NCBI GenBank assembly: GCA_021463505.1
Contig: JAJTYR010000009.1
Location: forward strand, 17,275 to 81,274
DNA: 64,000 nucleotides
Source of the DNA: Burkholderiaceae bacterium
GTDB lineage: Bacteria > Pseudomonadota > Gammaproteobacteria > Burkholderiales > Burkholderiaceae_E
Reading direction: 5' to 3'
Below, in pieces: positions 55,435-63,925 of the stretch. The notes under the pieces are model-generated. The model saw nothing but the letters and a program-made list of their open reading frames with translations, searched no databases and was not told where the DNA came from. Position 1 is the first letter of the stretch. Every line of letters begins with the position of its first letter. The translations under genes and the position numbers were made by a program.

Positions 55435-56148
55435 ATGGCAACTCCGATGACCGCTCCCGGCGGTTCGACACCCGCGTTGCACCGGGGTTCCAGCCCCGCG
55501 CCGCGCAAGGGCCAGCAGACGCGCGCCGCGATCGTCGAGGCGGCGCTTGCGCTGGCTGCGCGCGATGGACTCGAAGGCCTGACGATCGGTGCGCTGGCCG
55601 AACGCATGAAGATGTCCAAGAGTGGCGTGTTCGCGCACTTCGGATCGCGCGAAGACCTGCAGATCGCAGTGCTCAAGGCCTACGAACGACGCTTCGTCGA
55701 CGAGGTGCTGCTGCCGGCACTGAAGGAGAAGCGCGGGTTGCAGCGGTTGCGCGCGATCTTCGATCGCTGGATCGAGCGCACCGCGATCGAGGCGGCGCGC
55801 GGATGCATCTGGATCTCCGGCGCTACCGAATACGACGACCGGCCCGGTGCGGTCCGCGACGAGCTGGTCGCGATGGTGCGGTCGTGGCAGCGCGAGTTGT
55901 CGCGGGCAATCCAGCAGGCGGTGGAAACCGGCGAGTTGCCGGCCGACCTCGACGCGCAGGAACTGCTGTTCCAGCTTTACGGCGTGATCCTGGTGCTGCA
56001 CCACGACGGTCGCCTGCTCGGCAGTCCGGATGCGCTGGCACGCGCGCGTCGCAGCTTCGACCGGCTGGTCGAGTCCTGGCGGCGAGCGCCGCATCCGGCA
56101 CCCATCGAAAAACGCACGAACGTTCGGTCGAAGAGCGTCAGTCGATAA
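55435..56148 (+). CDS. TetR/AcrR-family transcriptional regulator of the beta-oxidation cluster
   Basis: 237 residues. The helix-turn-helix region is GLTIGALAERMKMSKSGVFA (about 49-68), followed by HFGSREDLQIAVL. The C-terminal ligand domain contains ARGCIWISGATEYDDRPG, found in TetR_C_11-like regulators. The first 25 residues are disordered and low complexity. Position beside acyl-CoA dehydrogenase and matched operators at both promoters suggest it represses itself and the fatty-acid genes, with an acyl-CoA as the likely inducer (inference). Confidence 0.88.
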   Translation: MATPMTAPGGSTPALHRGSSPAPRKGQQTRAAIVEAALALAARDGLEGLTIGALAERMKMSKSGVFAHFGSREDLQIAVLKAYERRFVDEVLLPALKEKRGLQRLRAIFDRWIERTAIEAARGCIWISGATEYDDRPGAVRDELVAMVRSWQRELSRAIQQAVETGELPADLDAQELLFQLYGVILVLHHDGRLLGSPDALARARRSFDRLVESWRRAPHPAPIEKRTNVRSKSVSR

Positions 56149-56149
56149 C
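56112..56149 (+). promoter_or_regulatory. Candidate TetR operator 2 and acyl-CoA dehydrogenase promoter
   Basis: ACGCACG-AA-CGTTCGG (56112-56127) matches the same 16-bp palindrome as the tetR site, with the right half exact and the left half 5 of 7. It overlaps a possible -35 (CGTTCG, 56121-56126) spaced 17 bp from GATAAC (56144-56149). The whole element lies in the last codons of tetR, so the dehydrogenase operon can be switched on its own. Confidence 0.5.
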
Positions 56150-56197
56150 TTCGATCTCTCCCGATCACCTCATCGCTTCGAAGCTGGAGTAGTCATC

Positions 56198-57985
56198 ATG
56201 GCCCGATACACCCCACCCCTGCGCGACATCCGGTTCGTGATGCACGAACTGCTCGACGTCGAAGGCACCCTGAGGGCGCTGCCGCCTTACGCGGAGACCA
56301 GCCGCGAGTTGATCGACCAGGTCGTCGAGGAGGGCGGCAGGTTCTGCGCCGAGGTGCTGTTCCCGCTCAATCGCAGTGGCGACGAAGAGGGCTGCCACTG
56401 GTCCGAGGGCGGCGTGGTCACGACGCCGCAGGGCTTCCGGGAGGCCTGGGAGCAATTCAGGGCCGGCGGCTGGCCGACGCTCACCTGCGATCCGCAGTAC
56501 GGCGGCCAGGGCCTGCCGGTGGCGGTCGGCATCGCGTTCCAGGAGATGATGAACTCGGGCAACCAGGCGTGGTCGATGTACCCGGGCCTCACGCACGGCG
56601 CCTACGATTGCCTGCACGCGCACGGCACGCCCGAGCAGAAGGCGCTGTACATCCCGAAGTTCGTGTCGGGCGAGTGGACCGGCACGATGTGCCTGACCGA
56701 GCCGCACTGCGGCACCGACCTCGGACTGCTGCGCACGAAGGCCGGGCCGCAGCCCGACGGCAGCTACCGGATCACCGGCACGAAGATCTTCATTTCGTCG
56801 GGCGAGCACGATCTGGCGGAAAACATCGTCCACCTGGTACTCGCGCGGCTGCCCGATGCGCCGTCGGGCACCAAGGGCATTTCGCTGTTCATCGTGCCGA
56901 AGTTCATTCCCGGCCCCGACGGCACGCCCGGGGCGCGCAACGGCGTGAAGTGCGCGCGGCTCGAGGAGAAGATGGGCATTCACGCGAATGCCACCTGCGT
57001 GATGGACCTCGACGGCGCCGCCGGATGGCTCGTCGGCGAGCCGAACAAGGGCCTGAACGCGATGTTCGTGATGATGAATGCCGCGCGCATCGGCGTGGGC
57101 ATGCAGTCGCTCGGCCTGATGGAAGTCGCCTGGCAGAACTCGCTCGACTACGCGAAAGAGCGCCTGCAGATGCGCTCGCTGTCGGGGCCGAAGGCGCCCG
57201 AGAAGCCGGCCGACCCGATCATCGTGCACCCCGACGTGCGCCGGATGCTGCTCACGCAGAAGGCCTACGCCGAGGGCTCGCGGGCGTTCGCCTACTGGAC
57301 GGCGTTGCAGGCGGACGTCGCGACGGCGCATCCGGATGCCGAGGTCCGCAAGGACGCCGAGGACATGCTGGCGCTGCTCACGCCGGTGGTGAAGGCGTTC
57401 ATCACCGACAACGGCTTCGCGTGCGCGAACCTGGCGATGCAGGTCTACGGCGGCCACGGCTACATCCGCGAATGGGGGATGGAGCAGTACGTGCGCGACG
57501 CCCGCATCAACATGATCTACGAAGGCACCAACGCGATCCAGGCGCTCGACCTGCTCGGGCGCAAGGTGCTCGGCGACAACGGCGCGAAATTGCGCAAGTT
57601 CGGCAGGCTGGTCAGCGCGCTGGTCGAGGCCGAGGGCACCAGCGAGGAGATGGCCGAATTCGTCAATCCGCTGGCCGACCTCGGCCAGAAGGTCGAAAAG
57701 CTGACGATGGAGATCGGCATGAAAGCGCTCGGCAACGCCGACGAGGCCGGCGCGGCCGCGGTGGATTACCTGCGCGTGATCGGCCACCTGGTGCTCGGTT
57801 ACTTCTGGGCGCGGATGGCGCGGATCGCGCTCGACCGGGCCGACTCCGGCGATCCGGTCTATCGTTCCAAGCTGGCGACGGCGCGCTTCTATTTCGCGAA
57901 GCTGTTTCCCGAGACGGCGTCGCTGATCCGCACCGCCCGCACCGGCGCGGCGCCGCTGATGAGCATCGACGTCGAACTGTTCTGA
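56198..57985 (+). CDS. Acyl-CoA dehydrogenase, long FadE-like form
   Basis: 595 residues. It is a flavoprotein that makes the first double bond in beta-oxidation and passes electrons to ETF. Family motifs are MCLTEPHCGTDLGLLRTKA, YRITGTKIFISSGEHD, and the catalytic Glu in INMIYEGTNAIQALDLLG. It is longer than short- and medium-chain enzymes because of a C-terminal extension (after about 480) typical of the AcdH/DUF family that acts on longer acyl-CoAs. GGAG lies 8 bases before ATG 56198. It starts the operon after tetR. Confidence 0.94.
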   Translation: MARYTPPLRDIRFVMHELLDVEGTLRALPPYAETSRELIDQVVEEGGRFCAEVLFPLNRSGDEEGCHWSEGGVVTTPQGFREAWEQFRAGGWPTLTCDPQYGGQGLPVAVGIAFQEMMNSGNQAWSMYPGLTHGAYDCLHAHGTPEQKALYIPKFVSGEWTGTMCLTEPHCGTDLGLLRTKAGPQPDGSYRITGTKIFISSGEHDLAENIVHLVLARLPDAPSGTKGISLFIVPKFIPGPDGTPGARNGVKCARLEEKMGIHANATCVMDLDGAAGWLVGEPNKGLNAMFVMMNAARIGVGMQSLGLMEVAWQNSLDYAKERLQMRSLSGPKAPEKPADPIIVHPDVRRMLLTQKAYAEGSRAFAYWTALQADVATAHPDAEVRKDAEDMLALLTPVVKAFITDNGFACANLAMQVYGGHGYIREWGMEQYVRDARINMIYEGTNAIQALDLLGRKVLGDNGAKLRKFGRLVSALVEAEGTSEEMAEFVNPLADLGQKVEKLTMEIGMKALGNADEAGAAAVDYLRVIGHLVLGYFWARMARIALDRADSGDPVYRSKLATARFYFAKLFPETASLIRTARTGAAPLMSIDVELF

Positions 57986-58014
57986 CCCGATCCCGATCCA
58001 CTGTGGAGGACTCC

Positions 58015-58494
58015 ATGATGACGACATACCGCGTTGCGTTGCGTGCGCTCGCTGCCCCTGTGCTGGCCGCTGCGGGATTCCTGGTCGCCGCACCGGTGGT
58101 GCACGCGCAGGCCGCCGACTCGCCGGTCGGCCTGTGGAAGAACATCGACGACGAAACGAAGCAGCCGAAGGCGCTGATCCGCATCAGCGATCAGGGCGGC
58201 GTGTTCAACGGCCGGATCGAGAAGATCCTGACCGACAAACCCGACGCCGTCTGCGACAAGTGCACCGACGAACGCAAGGACCAGCCGGTGCAGGGGATGA
58301 CCATCGTCCGGGGCATGCGCCGCAATGCCGACGAAGCCGGCCTGTACGACAACGGCAACATCCTCGACCCGAACAACGGCAAGGTCTACCGCAGCCAGAT
58401 GCGGCTCGTCGACGGTGGTCGCAGGCTCGAGGTGCGCGGCTATATCGGCTTGCCGCTGCTCGGGCGAACGCAGACCTGGGTTCGCGAACAGTGA
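58015..58494 (+). CDS. DUF2147 family periplasmic protein
   Basis: 159 residues. It has a signal peptide (hydrophobic 10-27, cleavage likely after HA-Q near 31). The mature part has the DUF2147 fold motifs SPVGLWKNIDDETKQPKALI and MTIVRGMRRNADEAG, ending LPLLGRTQTWVREQ. Two cysteines in AVCDKCTDE may form a bond. Function unknown; the family is often encoded near fatty-acid genes in this group. GGAGG precedes the ATG. It stands 30 bp after the dehydrogenase. Confidence 0.9.
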   Translation: MMTTYRVALRALAAPVLAAAGFLVAAPVVHAQAADSPVGLWKNIDDETKQPKALIRISDQGGVFNGRIEKILTDKPDAVCDKCTDERKDQPVQGMTIVRGMRRNADEAGLYDNGNILDPNNGKVYRSQMRLVDGGRRLEVRGYIGLPLLGRTQTWVREQ

Positions 58495-58499
58495 ACGCA

Positions 58500-58537
58500 G
58501 CGCTTGCGCGCTCCCCCCGGGCGCTTGCGCGCTCCCC
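58500..58537. repeat. 17-bp direct repeat between DUF2147 gene and fadN-like gene
   Basis: GCGCTTGCGCGCTCCCC occurs exactly at 58500-58516 and again at 58521-58537, a 21-bp period (two turns of DNA). It lies 3 bp after the DUF2147 stop and 18 bp before the next start. Each copy has an internal GCGC-type symmetry. Confidence 0.85.
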
Positions 58538-58555
58538 TGAATCGAGGCGACAGAA

Positions 58556-60964
58556 GTGGGCAATTTCATCGTGAAGAAGGCGGCCGTGCTCGGCGCCGGC
58601 GTGATGGGCGCGCAGATCGCCGCGCACCTGGTCAACGCGCAGGTCGACGTCGTGCTGTTCGACCTGCCGGCGAAAGACGGGCCGAAGAACGGCGTCGTGG
58701 CGAAGGCGATCGAGACGCTGAAGCGCATCAACCCGGCACCGCTCGGGTACGCGGACCTCGCGGCGTACATCGCGCCGGCCAACTACGAGGACGACCTCGG
58801 GCTGCTGCGCGGCTGCGACCTGGTCATCGAGGCGATCGCCGAGCGGATGGACTGGAAGCACGAGCTGTACCGCAAGGTCGCGCCGCACCTGGCTGCCGAT
58901 GCGATCTTCGCGACCAACACCTCGGGGCTGTCGATCGGCCAGCTCGCAGAAGGCTTCGACGCGGGCCAGCGTCGGCGCTTCTGCGGCGTGCACTTCTTCA
59001 ACCCGCCGCGCTACATGCACCTGGTCGAGCTGATCGCGACGCCCGACACCGATCCCGCGATCGTCGACCGGCTCGAGACCTTCCTCACGACGACGCTCGG
59101 CAAGGGCTGCGTGCGCGCGAAGGACACTCCGAATTTCATCGCCAACCGCATCGGCACCTTCGGCATGTTCGCCACCGTGGCCGAGGCGGCGAAGGCCGGG
59201 CTCGGCTTCGACGTGGTCGACGACCTCACCGGCGAGAAGCTGGGGCGCGCGAAGTCGGGCACCTTCCGCACCGCCGACCTGGTGGGTCTGGACACGATCG
59301 GCCACGTCATGAAGACGATGCAGGACAACCTGAAGGACGATCCGTTCGCCGCGCTGTACGCGACGCCCGGGGCGTTCGCGACGCTGATCGCCCGGGGCGC
59401 GCTCGGCCAGAAGAGCGGCGCGGGCTTCTATCGCAAGGAAGGCAAGGCGGTGCTGCGCTTCGATCCCGCGAAGGGTGAATACGTGCCCGCCGGTGCGAAG
59501 GCCGACGAGACGGTCGTGCGGATCCTGAAGAAGAAGGACCCCGCCGAGCGGCTGAAGCTGCTGCGCGAGTCGAGCAACCCGCAGGCGCAGTTCGTCTGGG
59601 CGATCCTGCGTGATTCCTGGCACTACGCCGCCTGCAAGCTCGGCGAGATCGCCGACAACGCGCGCGACGTCGACCTGGCGATGCGCTTCGGCTTCGCGAT
59701 GGCGCAGGGGCCGTTCGAGGCCTGGCAGCAGGCGGGGTGGCGCCAGGTGGCCGACTGGATCCAGGCCGACATCGACGCCGGCAAGGCGCTGGTCGACGTG
59801 CCGCTGCCCGACTGGGTCTTCGAGGGGCCGGTCGCGCGCCACGGCGGCGTGCACCAGCCCGCCGGCTCCTGGTCGGCCGCGCGCGGCGAGTTCGTGCCGC
59901 GCGCGGCGCATCCGGTCTATCAGCGCCAGTTGTTCCCGGTGCGGCTGGCCGGCGAGCACGGCGCGAGCGGCCACAGCGGCGGCAACACCGTCTTCGAGGA
60001 CGAGTCGATCCGTCTCTGGACGCTGGACGGGCGCGGCGTCGACGACGTGCTGGTGGCGTCGATCCGCACCAAGGTGCACGCGATCGGCCCGGGCGTGATC
60101 GCCGGGTTGCTGAAGGGCGTGGAGCTGGCCGAGCGCGAATACAAGGGTCTGGTGATCTGGTCGCCCGACGATCCATTCTCCTACGGCGCCGACCTGCAGG
60201 CGATGCTGCCGGTGTTCATGTCGGGCGGCGTGGGCGCGATCGGCGAGGCCGAGAAGGCGCTGCAGGACGCGATGCTGAGACTGCGCTACGCGCAAGTGCC
60301 GACGGTGGCGGCGGTGGCGAACATGGCGCTGGGTGGCGGCTGCGAGCTCGCGATGTACTGCGCGCGCCGCGTCGCGCACCTGGAGAGCTATATCGGCCTG
60401 GTCGAGGTGGGCGTGGGGCTGATACCGGGCGGCGGCGGCCTGGCTTTCGGCGCGCGCCGCGCGGCCGAGGAGCAGTCCGCGGCGCCCGATGCGAACCTGC
60501 TCGACTTCCTGAAGAAGTACGTGCTCGCCGCGGGCACCGCCCAGGTGTCGCGCTCGGCGATCGAGGCGCGCGCGATGGGTTACCTGCTGCCCGAGGATCG
60601 CATTGTCTTCCACCGCCAGGAGCTGCTCTACGCGGCGATCCGCGAGGCGAAGGCGATGAGCGACGCCGGCTACCGGCCGCCGCGCAAGTCGATGATCAGG
60701 GTTGCCGGGCGCGCAGGCATCGCCACCGTGAGCGCGCAGATGCTGAACATGCGCGACGGCGGCTTCATCTCGGCGCACGACTACCACCTGGGCCGAACGA
60801 TCGCCGAGGTGATGTGCGGCGGCGAGGTGGATCCGGGCTCGCTGGTCGACGAGGAGTGGCTGATGGCGCTCGAGCGCAGGGCCTTCACGAGCCTGCTCAC
60901 GCATCCCAGGACCCAGGAACGGATCATGGGAATGATGCAGACGGGCAAGCCGGTGCGTAACTGA
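58556..60964 (+). CDS. 3-hydroxyacyl-CoA dehydrogenase/enoyl-CoA hydratase fusion (FadN-like)
   Basis: 802 residues. The NAD+ dehydrogenase half comes first: GAGVMGAQIAAHL near 13, then FATNTSGLSIGQLAEG and HFFNPPRYMHLVEL. The enoyl-CoA hydratase/isomerase half follows: VKGVELAE-like region, VANMALGGGCELAMYCARR, and VEVGVGLIPGGGGL. The domain order is the reverse of FadB (hydratase first) and matches FadN-type enzymes. It carries out hydration and oxidation of enoyl-CoA. GTG 58556 was used; the ribosome-binding site is weak. thiolase follows after 34 bp. Confidence 0.93.
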   Translation: MGNFIVKKAAVLGAGVMGAQIAAHLVNAQVDVVLFDLPAKDGPKNGVVAKAIETLKRINPAPLGYADLAAYIAPANYEDDLGLLRGCDLVIEAIAERMDWKHELYRKVAPHLAADAIFATNTSGLSIGQLAEGFDAGQRRRFCGVHFFNPPRYMHLVELIATPDTDPAIVDRLETFLTTTLGKGCVRAKDTPNFIANRIGTFGMFATVAEAAKAGLGFDVVDDLTGEKLGRAKSGTFRTADLVGLDTIGHVMKTMQDNLKDDPFAALYATPGAFATLIARGALGQKSGAGFYRKEGKAVLRFDPAKGEYVPAGAKADETVVRILKKKDPAERLKLLRESSNPQAQFVWAILRDSWHYAACKLGEIADNARDVDLAMRFGFAMAQGPFEAWQQAGWRQVADWIQADIDAGKALVDVPLPDWVFEGPVARHGGVHQPAGSWSAARGEFVPRAAHPVYQRQLFPVRLAGEHGASGHSGGNTVFEDESIRLWTLDGRGVDDVLVASIRTKVHAIGPGVIAGLLKGVELAEREYKGLVIWSPDDPFSYGADLQAMLPVFMSGGVGAIGEAEKALQDAMLRLRYAQVPTVAAVANMALGGGCELAMYCARRVAHLESYIGLVEVGVGLIPGGGGLAFGARRAAEEQSAAPDANLLDFLKKYVLAAGTAQVSRSAIEARAMGYLLPEDRIVFHRQELLYAAIREAKAMSDAGYRPPRKSMIRVAGRAGIATVSAQMLNMRDGGFISAHDYHLGRTIAEVMCGGEVDPGSLVDEEWLMALERRAFTSLLTHPRTQERIMGMMQTGKPVRN

Positions 60965-60998
60965 GCGGCGCACACCCGACGAATTCCGGGAGTCGAAG

Positions 60999-62228
60999 AT
61001 GACCAAGCAAGTACAGGATGCCTACATCGTTGCGGCCTCGCGCACGCCGATCGGCAAGGCGCCGAAGGGTGCGTTGCGCAACGTGCGCCCCGACGACCTT
61101 CTGGTCCACGCGATCCGGTCGGCGCTGGCGCAGGTGCCGGCGCTCGACCCGAAGACGATCGAGGATGCGATCGTCGGCTGCGCGATCCCGGAGGCCGAAC
61201 AGGGCCTGAACGTGGCGCGCATCGGCGCGCTGCTGGCCGGGTTGCCCGACACGGTCGGCGGCGTGACCGTCAACCGGTTTTGCGCGTCGGGCCTGACCGC
61301 AGTCGCGATGGCGGCCGACCGCATCCGCGTCGGCGAGGCCGAAGTGATGATCGCGGCGGGCACCGAGTCGATGAGCATGGTGCCGATGATGGGCAACAAG
61401 CCGTCGATCAATCCGCGCGTGTTCGAGAGCGACGAGAACCTCGGCATCGCCTACGGCATGGGACTGACCGCCGAGAAGGTCGCGCAGCAATGGAAAGTGA
61501 CGCGCGAGGCGCAGGACGCGTTCGCGCTGGCGTCGCACCAGAAGGCGGTCGCCGCGCAGCGCGCCGGCGAGTTTGCCGACGAGATCAGCCCGATCGACGT
61601 CGTCGAGCGCTTTCCGGACCTCGCCAGCCGCGAGATCGAGGTGCGCACCCGCCGCGTCGAGCTCGACGAGGGGCCGCGCGCCGACACCACGCCCGAGGCG
61701 CTGGCGAAATTGCGCGCGGTGTTCGCCGCGCCGCGCGACCCCGGCGGCAAGCCCACCGGCATGGGCAGCGTCACGGCCGGAAACAGCTCGCAGACCTCGG
61801 ACGGGGCGGGCGCCCTGATCCTCGTCTCGGAACGGGTCCTGAAGCAGTTCGGACTCGAGCCGCTGGCGCGCTTCGTCTCGTTCTCGGTGCGCGGCGTGCC
61901 GCCGAAGATCATGGGCATCGGGCCGAAGGAGGCGATTCCGGCCGCGCTGAAGGTGGCCGGGCTGAAGCTCGACGACATGGGCTGGATCGAGTTGAACGAG
62001 GCCTTCGCGGCGCAGGCGCTGGCGGTGATCCACGAACTCGGCCTGGACCCGCAGGTGGTCAACCCGATGGGTGGGGCGATTGCGCTCGGTCATCCGCTGG
62101 GCGCGACCGGCGCGGTCCGCGCGGCCACCGTCGTGCACGCGCTGCGCCGGCGCCAGCTGAAGTACGGGATGGTGACGATGTGCGTCGGCACCGGAATGGG
62201 GGCCGCAGGGATCTTCGAACGCGTCTGA
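60999..62228 (+). CDS. Acetyl-CoA C-acyltransferase (thiolase, FadA-like)
   Basis: 409 residues. Thiolase active-site Cys95 is in VNRFCASGLTA, the His is in GGAIALGHPLGATGA, and the second Cys is in MVTMCVGTGMGAAG. It cleaves 3-ketoacyl-CoA to acetyl-CoA and a shortened acyl-CoA and works with the upstream FadN-like enzyme. ATG 60999 sits after GGGAG. The end is 8 bp before a GTG-started hydrolase gene. Confidence 0.95.
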   Translation: MTKQVQDAYIVAASRTPIGKAPKGALRNVRPDDLLVHAIRSALAQVPALDPKTIEDAIVGCAIPEAEQGLNVARIGALLAGLPDTVGGVTVNRFCASGLTAVAMAADRIRVGEAEVMIAAGTESMSMVPMMGNKPSINPRVFESDENLGIAYGMGLTAEKVAQQWKVTREAQDAFALASHQKAVAAQRAGEFADEISPIDVVERFPDLASREIEVRTRRVELDEGPRADTTPEALAKLRAVFAAPRDPGGKPTGMGSVTAGNSSQTSDGAGALILVSERVLKQFGLEPLARFVSFSVRGVPPKIMGIGPKEAIPAALKVAGLKLDDMGWIELNEAFAAQALAVIHELGLDPQVVNPMGGAIALGHPLGATGAVRAATVVHALRRRQLKYGMVTMCVGTGMGAAGIFERV

Positions 62229-62236
62229 GGCGTGGC

Positions 62237-63091
62237 GTGCAGTTCGAGCTGAGTACCCCGGATGGCGCGGTGCTGGTGGCGCACCGCTTCGCCGCGCCGC
62301 AGGCGCACGCGTCGGTCGTGATCGCGCCGGCCATGGGGGTTCCGCAGGCCTTCTATCGCGATTTCGCGACGTGGCTCGCGCAGCGCGGTTTCGATGCGAT
62401 GACCTTCGACTACCGCGGTATCGGCCAGTCGGCGCCGCGCACGCTCCGGCGCTACCGTGCGTCGATCGACGACTGGATCCACCACGACTACGAGGCGGCG
62501 ATCCGCGAGGCGCGCGCCCGCGCGGGCGCGGCGCCGCTGTTCGTCGTCGGCCACAGCCTGGGCGCGCAACTGCTCGCGTTGCTGCCCTCGGCCAACGACG
62601 TGAGCGCGCTGGTGTCGGTGGCCGGCGGCAGCGGCTACTGGGGCGGTTTCCCGATGCCGCTGCGGCCGATGATGCTGCTGATGCTGCACGGTGCGGCGCC
62701 GGTCTCGATTCCGCTCGCCGGCTACTTTCCCGGCCGCCGGCTGCGGATGATCGGAGACCTGCCCGGCGACGTGATGCGCCAGTGGCGTCGCTGGTGCATG
62801 CACCCCGATTATCTGGTCGGCGTCGAGCCGGGCGCCCGCGACGCCTATGCGAGCGCACGCTTCGACCTGCTGTCGCTCACCTTCACCGACGATTCGATGA
62901 TGCCGCAGGGCAACGTCGATGCGTTGCACGCGCACCTGCGCGCCGTCAGGCGCGAGTCGCGGCGCCTCTCGCCGGCCGATGCGGGCGGGCCGATCGGCCA
63001 CGTCGGTTTCTTCCGGCGGCGGTATCGCGATACGCTGTGGCCGGTCGCAGCGGAGTGGCTCGATGCGCGCTCGGGTGTGCAGGCGCGCTGA
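62237..63091 (+). CDS. Alpha/beta-fold hydrolase (YheT-like group)
   Basis: 284 residues. The nucleophile elbow is GHSLGAQL (Ser107), with an early DYRGIGQS block and GHVGFFRRR near the end as probable His. It lacks a signal peptide and is cytoplasmic. It begins at GTG 62237, 8 bp after the thiolase stop; no ATG fits. Activity is probably esterase or thioesterase on acyl compounds, consistent with the operon, but this is inference. Confidence 0.85.
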   Translation: MQFELSTPDGAVLVAHRFAAPQAHASVVIAPAMGVPQAFYRDFATWLAQRGFDAMTFDYRGIGQSAPRTLRRYRASIDDWIHHDYEAAIREARARAGAAPLFVVGHSLGAQLLALLPSANDVSALVSVAGGSGYWGGFPMPLRPMMLLMLHGAAPVSIPLAGYFPGRRLRMIGDLPGDVMRQWRRWCMHPDYLVGVEPGARDAYASARFDLLSLTFTDDSMMPQGNVDALHAHLRAVRRESRRLSPADAGGPIGHVGFFRRRYRDTLWPVAAEWLDARSGVQAR

Positions 63092-63140
63092 GCAGGCAGC
63101 GCCCCTTGCGGCCCGCGCCGTCACCCCAGGAGAACGGACG

Positions 63141-63905
63141 ATGGAAGTACTGACGAAAGTCGCCGAAGGCGTCGCGACGATCGTGCTGAACCGGCCGGCG
63201 AAGAAGAATGCGCTGACCGCTCCGATGTACCAGGCGATGGCCGACGCGCTGCGTGCTTCCGAGGCGGATGCAGCGGTGCGTTGCATCGTGATCCACGGCA
63301 GCGCCGAGGCGTTCACGGCCGGCAACGACCTCGAGGACTTCCTGAACGATCCGCCGCTCGGCGACGATGCCCCGGTGTTCCGGTTCCTGACCGCGTTGCC
63401 TGCCTGCACCAAGCCGCTGGTGGCCGCGGTGGCCGGGCCCGCGATCGGCGTGGGCACGACGATGCTGCTGCACTGCGACCTCGTCTACGCGGGCGAGAAC
63501 GCCCGCTTCGCGCTGCCGTTCGCGCAGCTTGGCCTGTGTCCGGAGGCCGCGTCGAGCCTGTTGCTGCCGATGGCCGTCGGGCACCTGCGGGCGGCGGAAA
63601 AGCTGCTGCTCGGCGAACCCTTCGGCGCCGAGGAGGCGCGCGAGATGGGGCTGGTGAACAAGGTGCTGCCGGCGGCCGAGGTGGTCGATCACGCGCTCGC
63701 CCAGGCCGGCAAGCTCGCGCGCCTGCCTGCCTCGTCGCTGCGGGCCACCAAGCGGCTGATGAAGGCGGGGCTGGACGCCGCGATCGTGCAGCGCATGCAC
63801 GCAGAGGGCGCGGAGTTCCGCGCGATGCTCACCGCGCCGGCGGCGCGCGAGGCGTTCAGCGCCTTCCTCGGCAAGCGCAAGCCGGATTTCACGAAGCTGG
63901 ACTGA
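63141..63905 (+). CDS. Enoyl-CoA hydratase/isomerase (crotonase family)
   Basis: 254 residues. Crotonase signatures are GVATIVLNRPAKKNALTAPM, AFTAGNDLEDFLND (oxyanion hole), and AGPAIGVGTTMLLHCDLVYA. The Glu in GLCPEAASSLLLPMAVG is near the usual catalytic place. AGGAG lies 9 bases before ATG 63141. It ends the beta-oxidation run, 49 bp after the hydrolase. Whether it is a hydratase or delta-isomerase cannot be told. Confidence 0.92.
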   Translation: MEVLTKVAEGVATIVLNRPAKKNALTAPMYQAMADALRASEADAAVRCIVIHGSAEAFTAGNDLEDFLNDPPLGDDAPVFRFLTALPACTKPLVAAVAGPAIGVGTTMLLHCDLVYAGENARFALPFAQLGLCPEAASSLLLPMAVGHLRAAEKLLLGEPFGAEEAREMGLVNKVLPAAEVVDHALAQAGKLARLPASSLRATKRLMKAGLDAAIVQRMHAEGAEFRAMLTAPAAREAFSAFLGKRKPDFTKLD

Positions 63906-63925
63906 GAGGGTGTAGACGAAATGAT

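Noticed and set aside
58205..61006. A 933-codon minus-strand frame opposite the FadN-like gene
   Set aside because: Same reason: the plus strand has intact dehydrogenase and hydratase motifs with a sensible operon layout.
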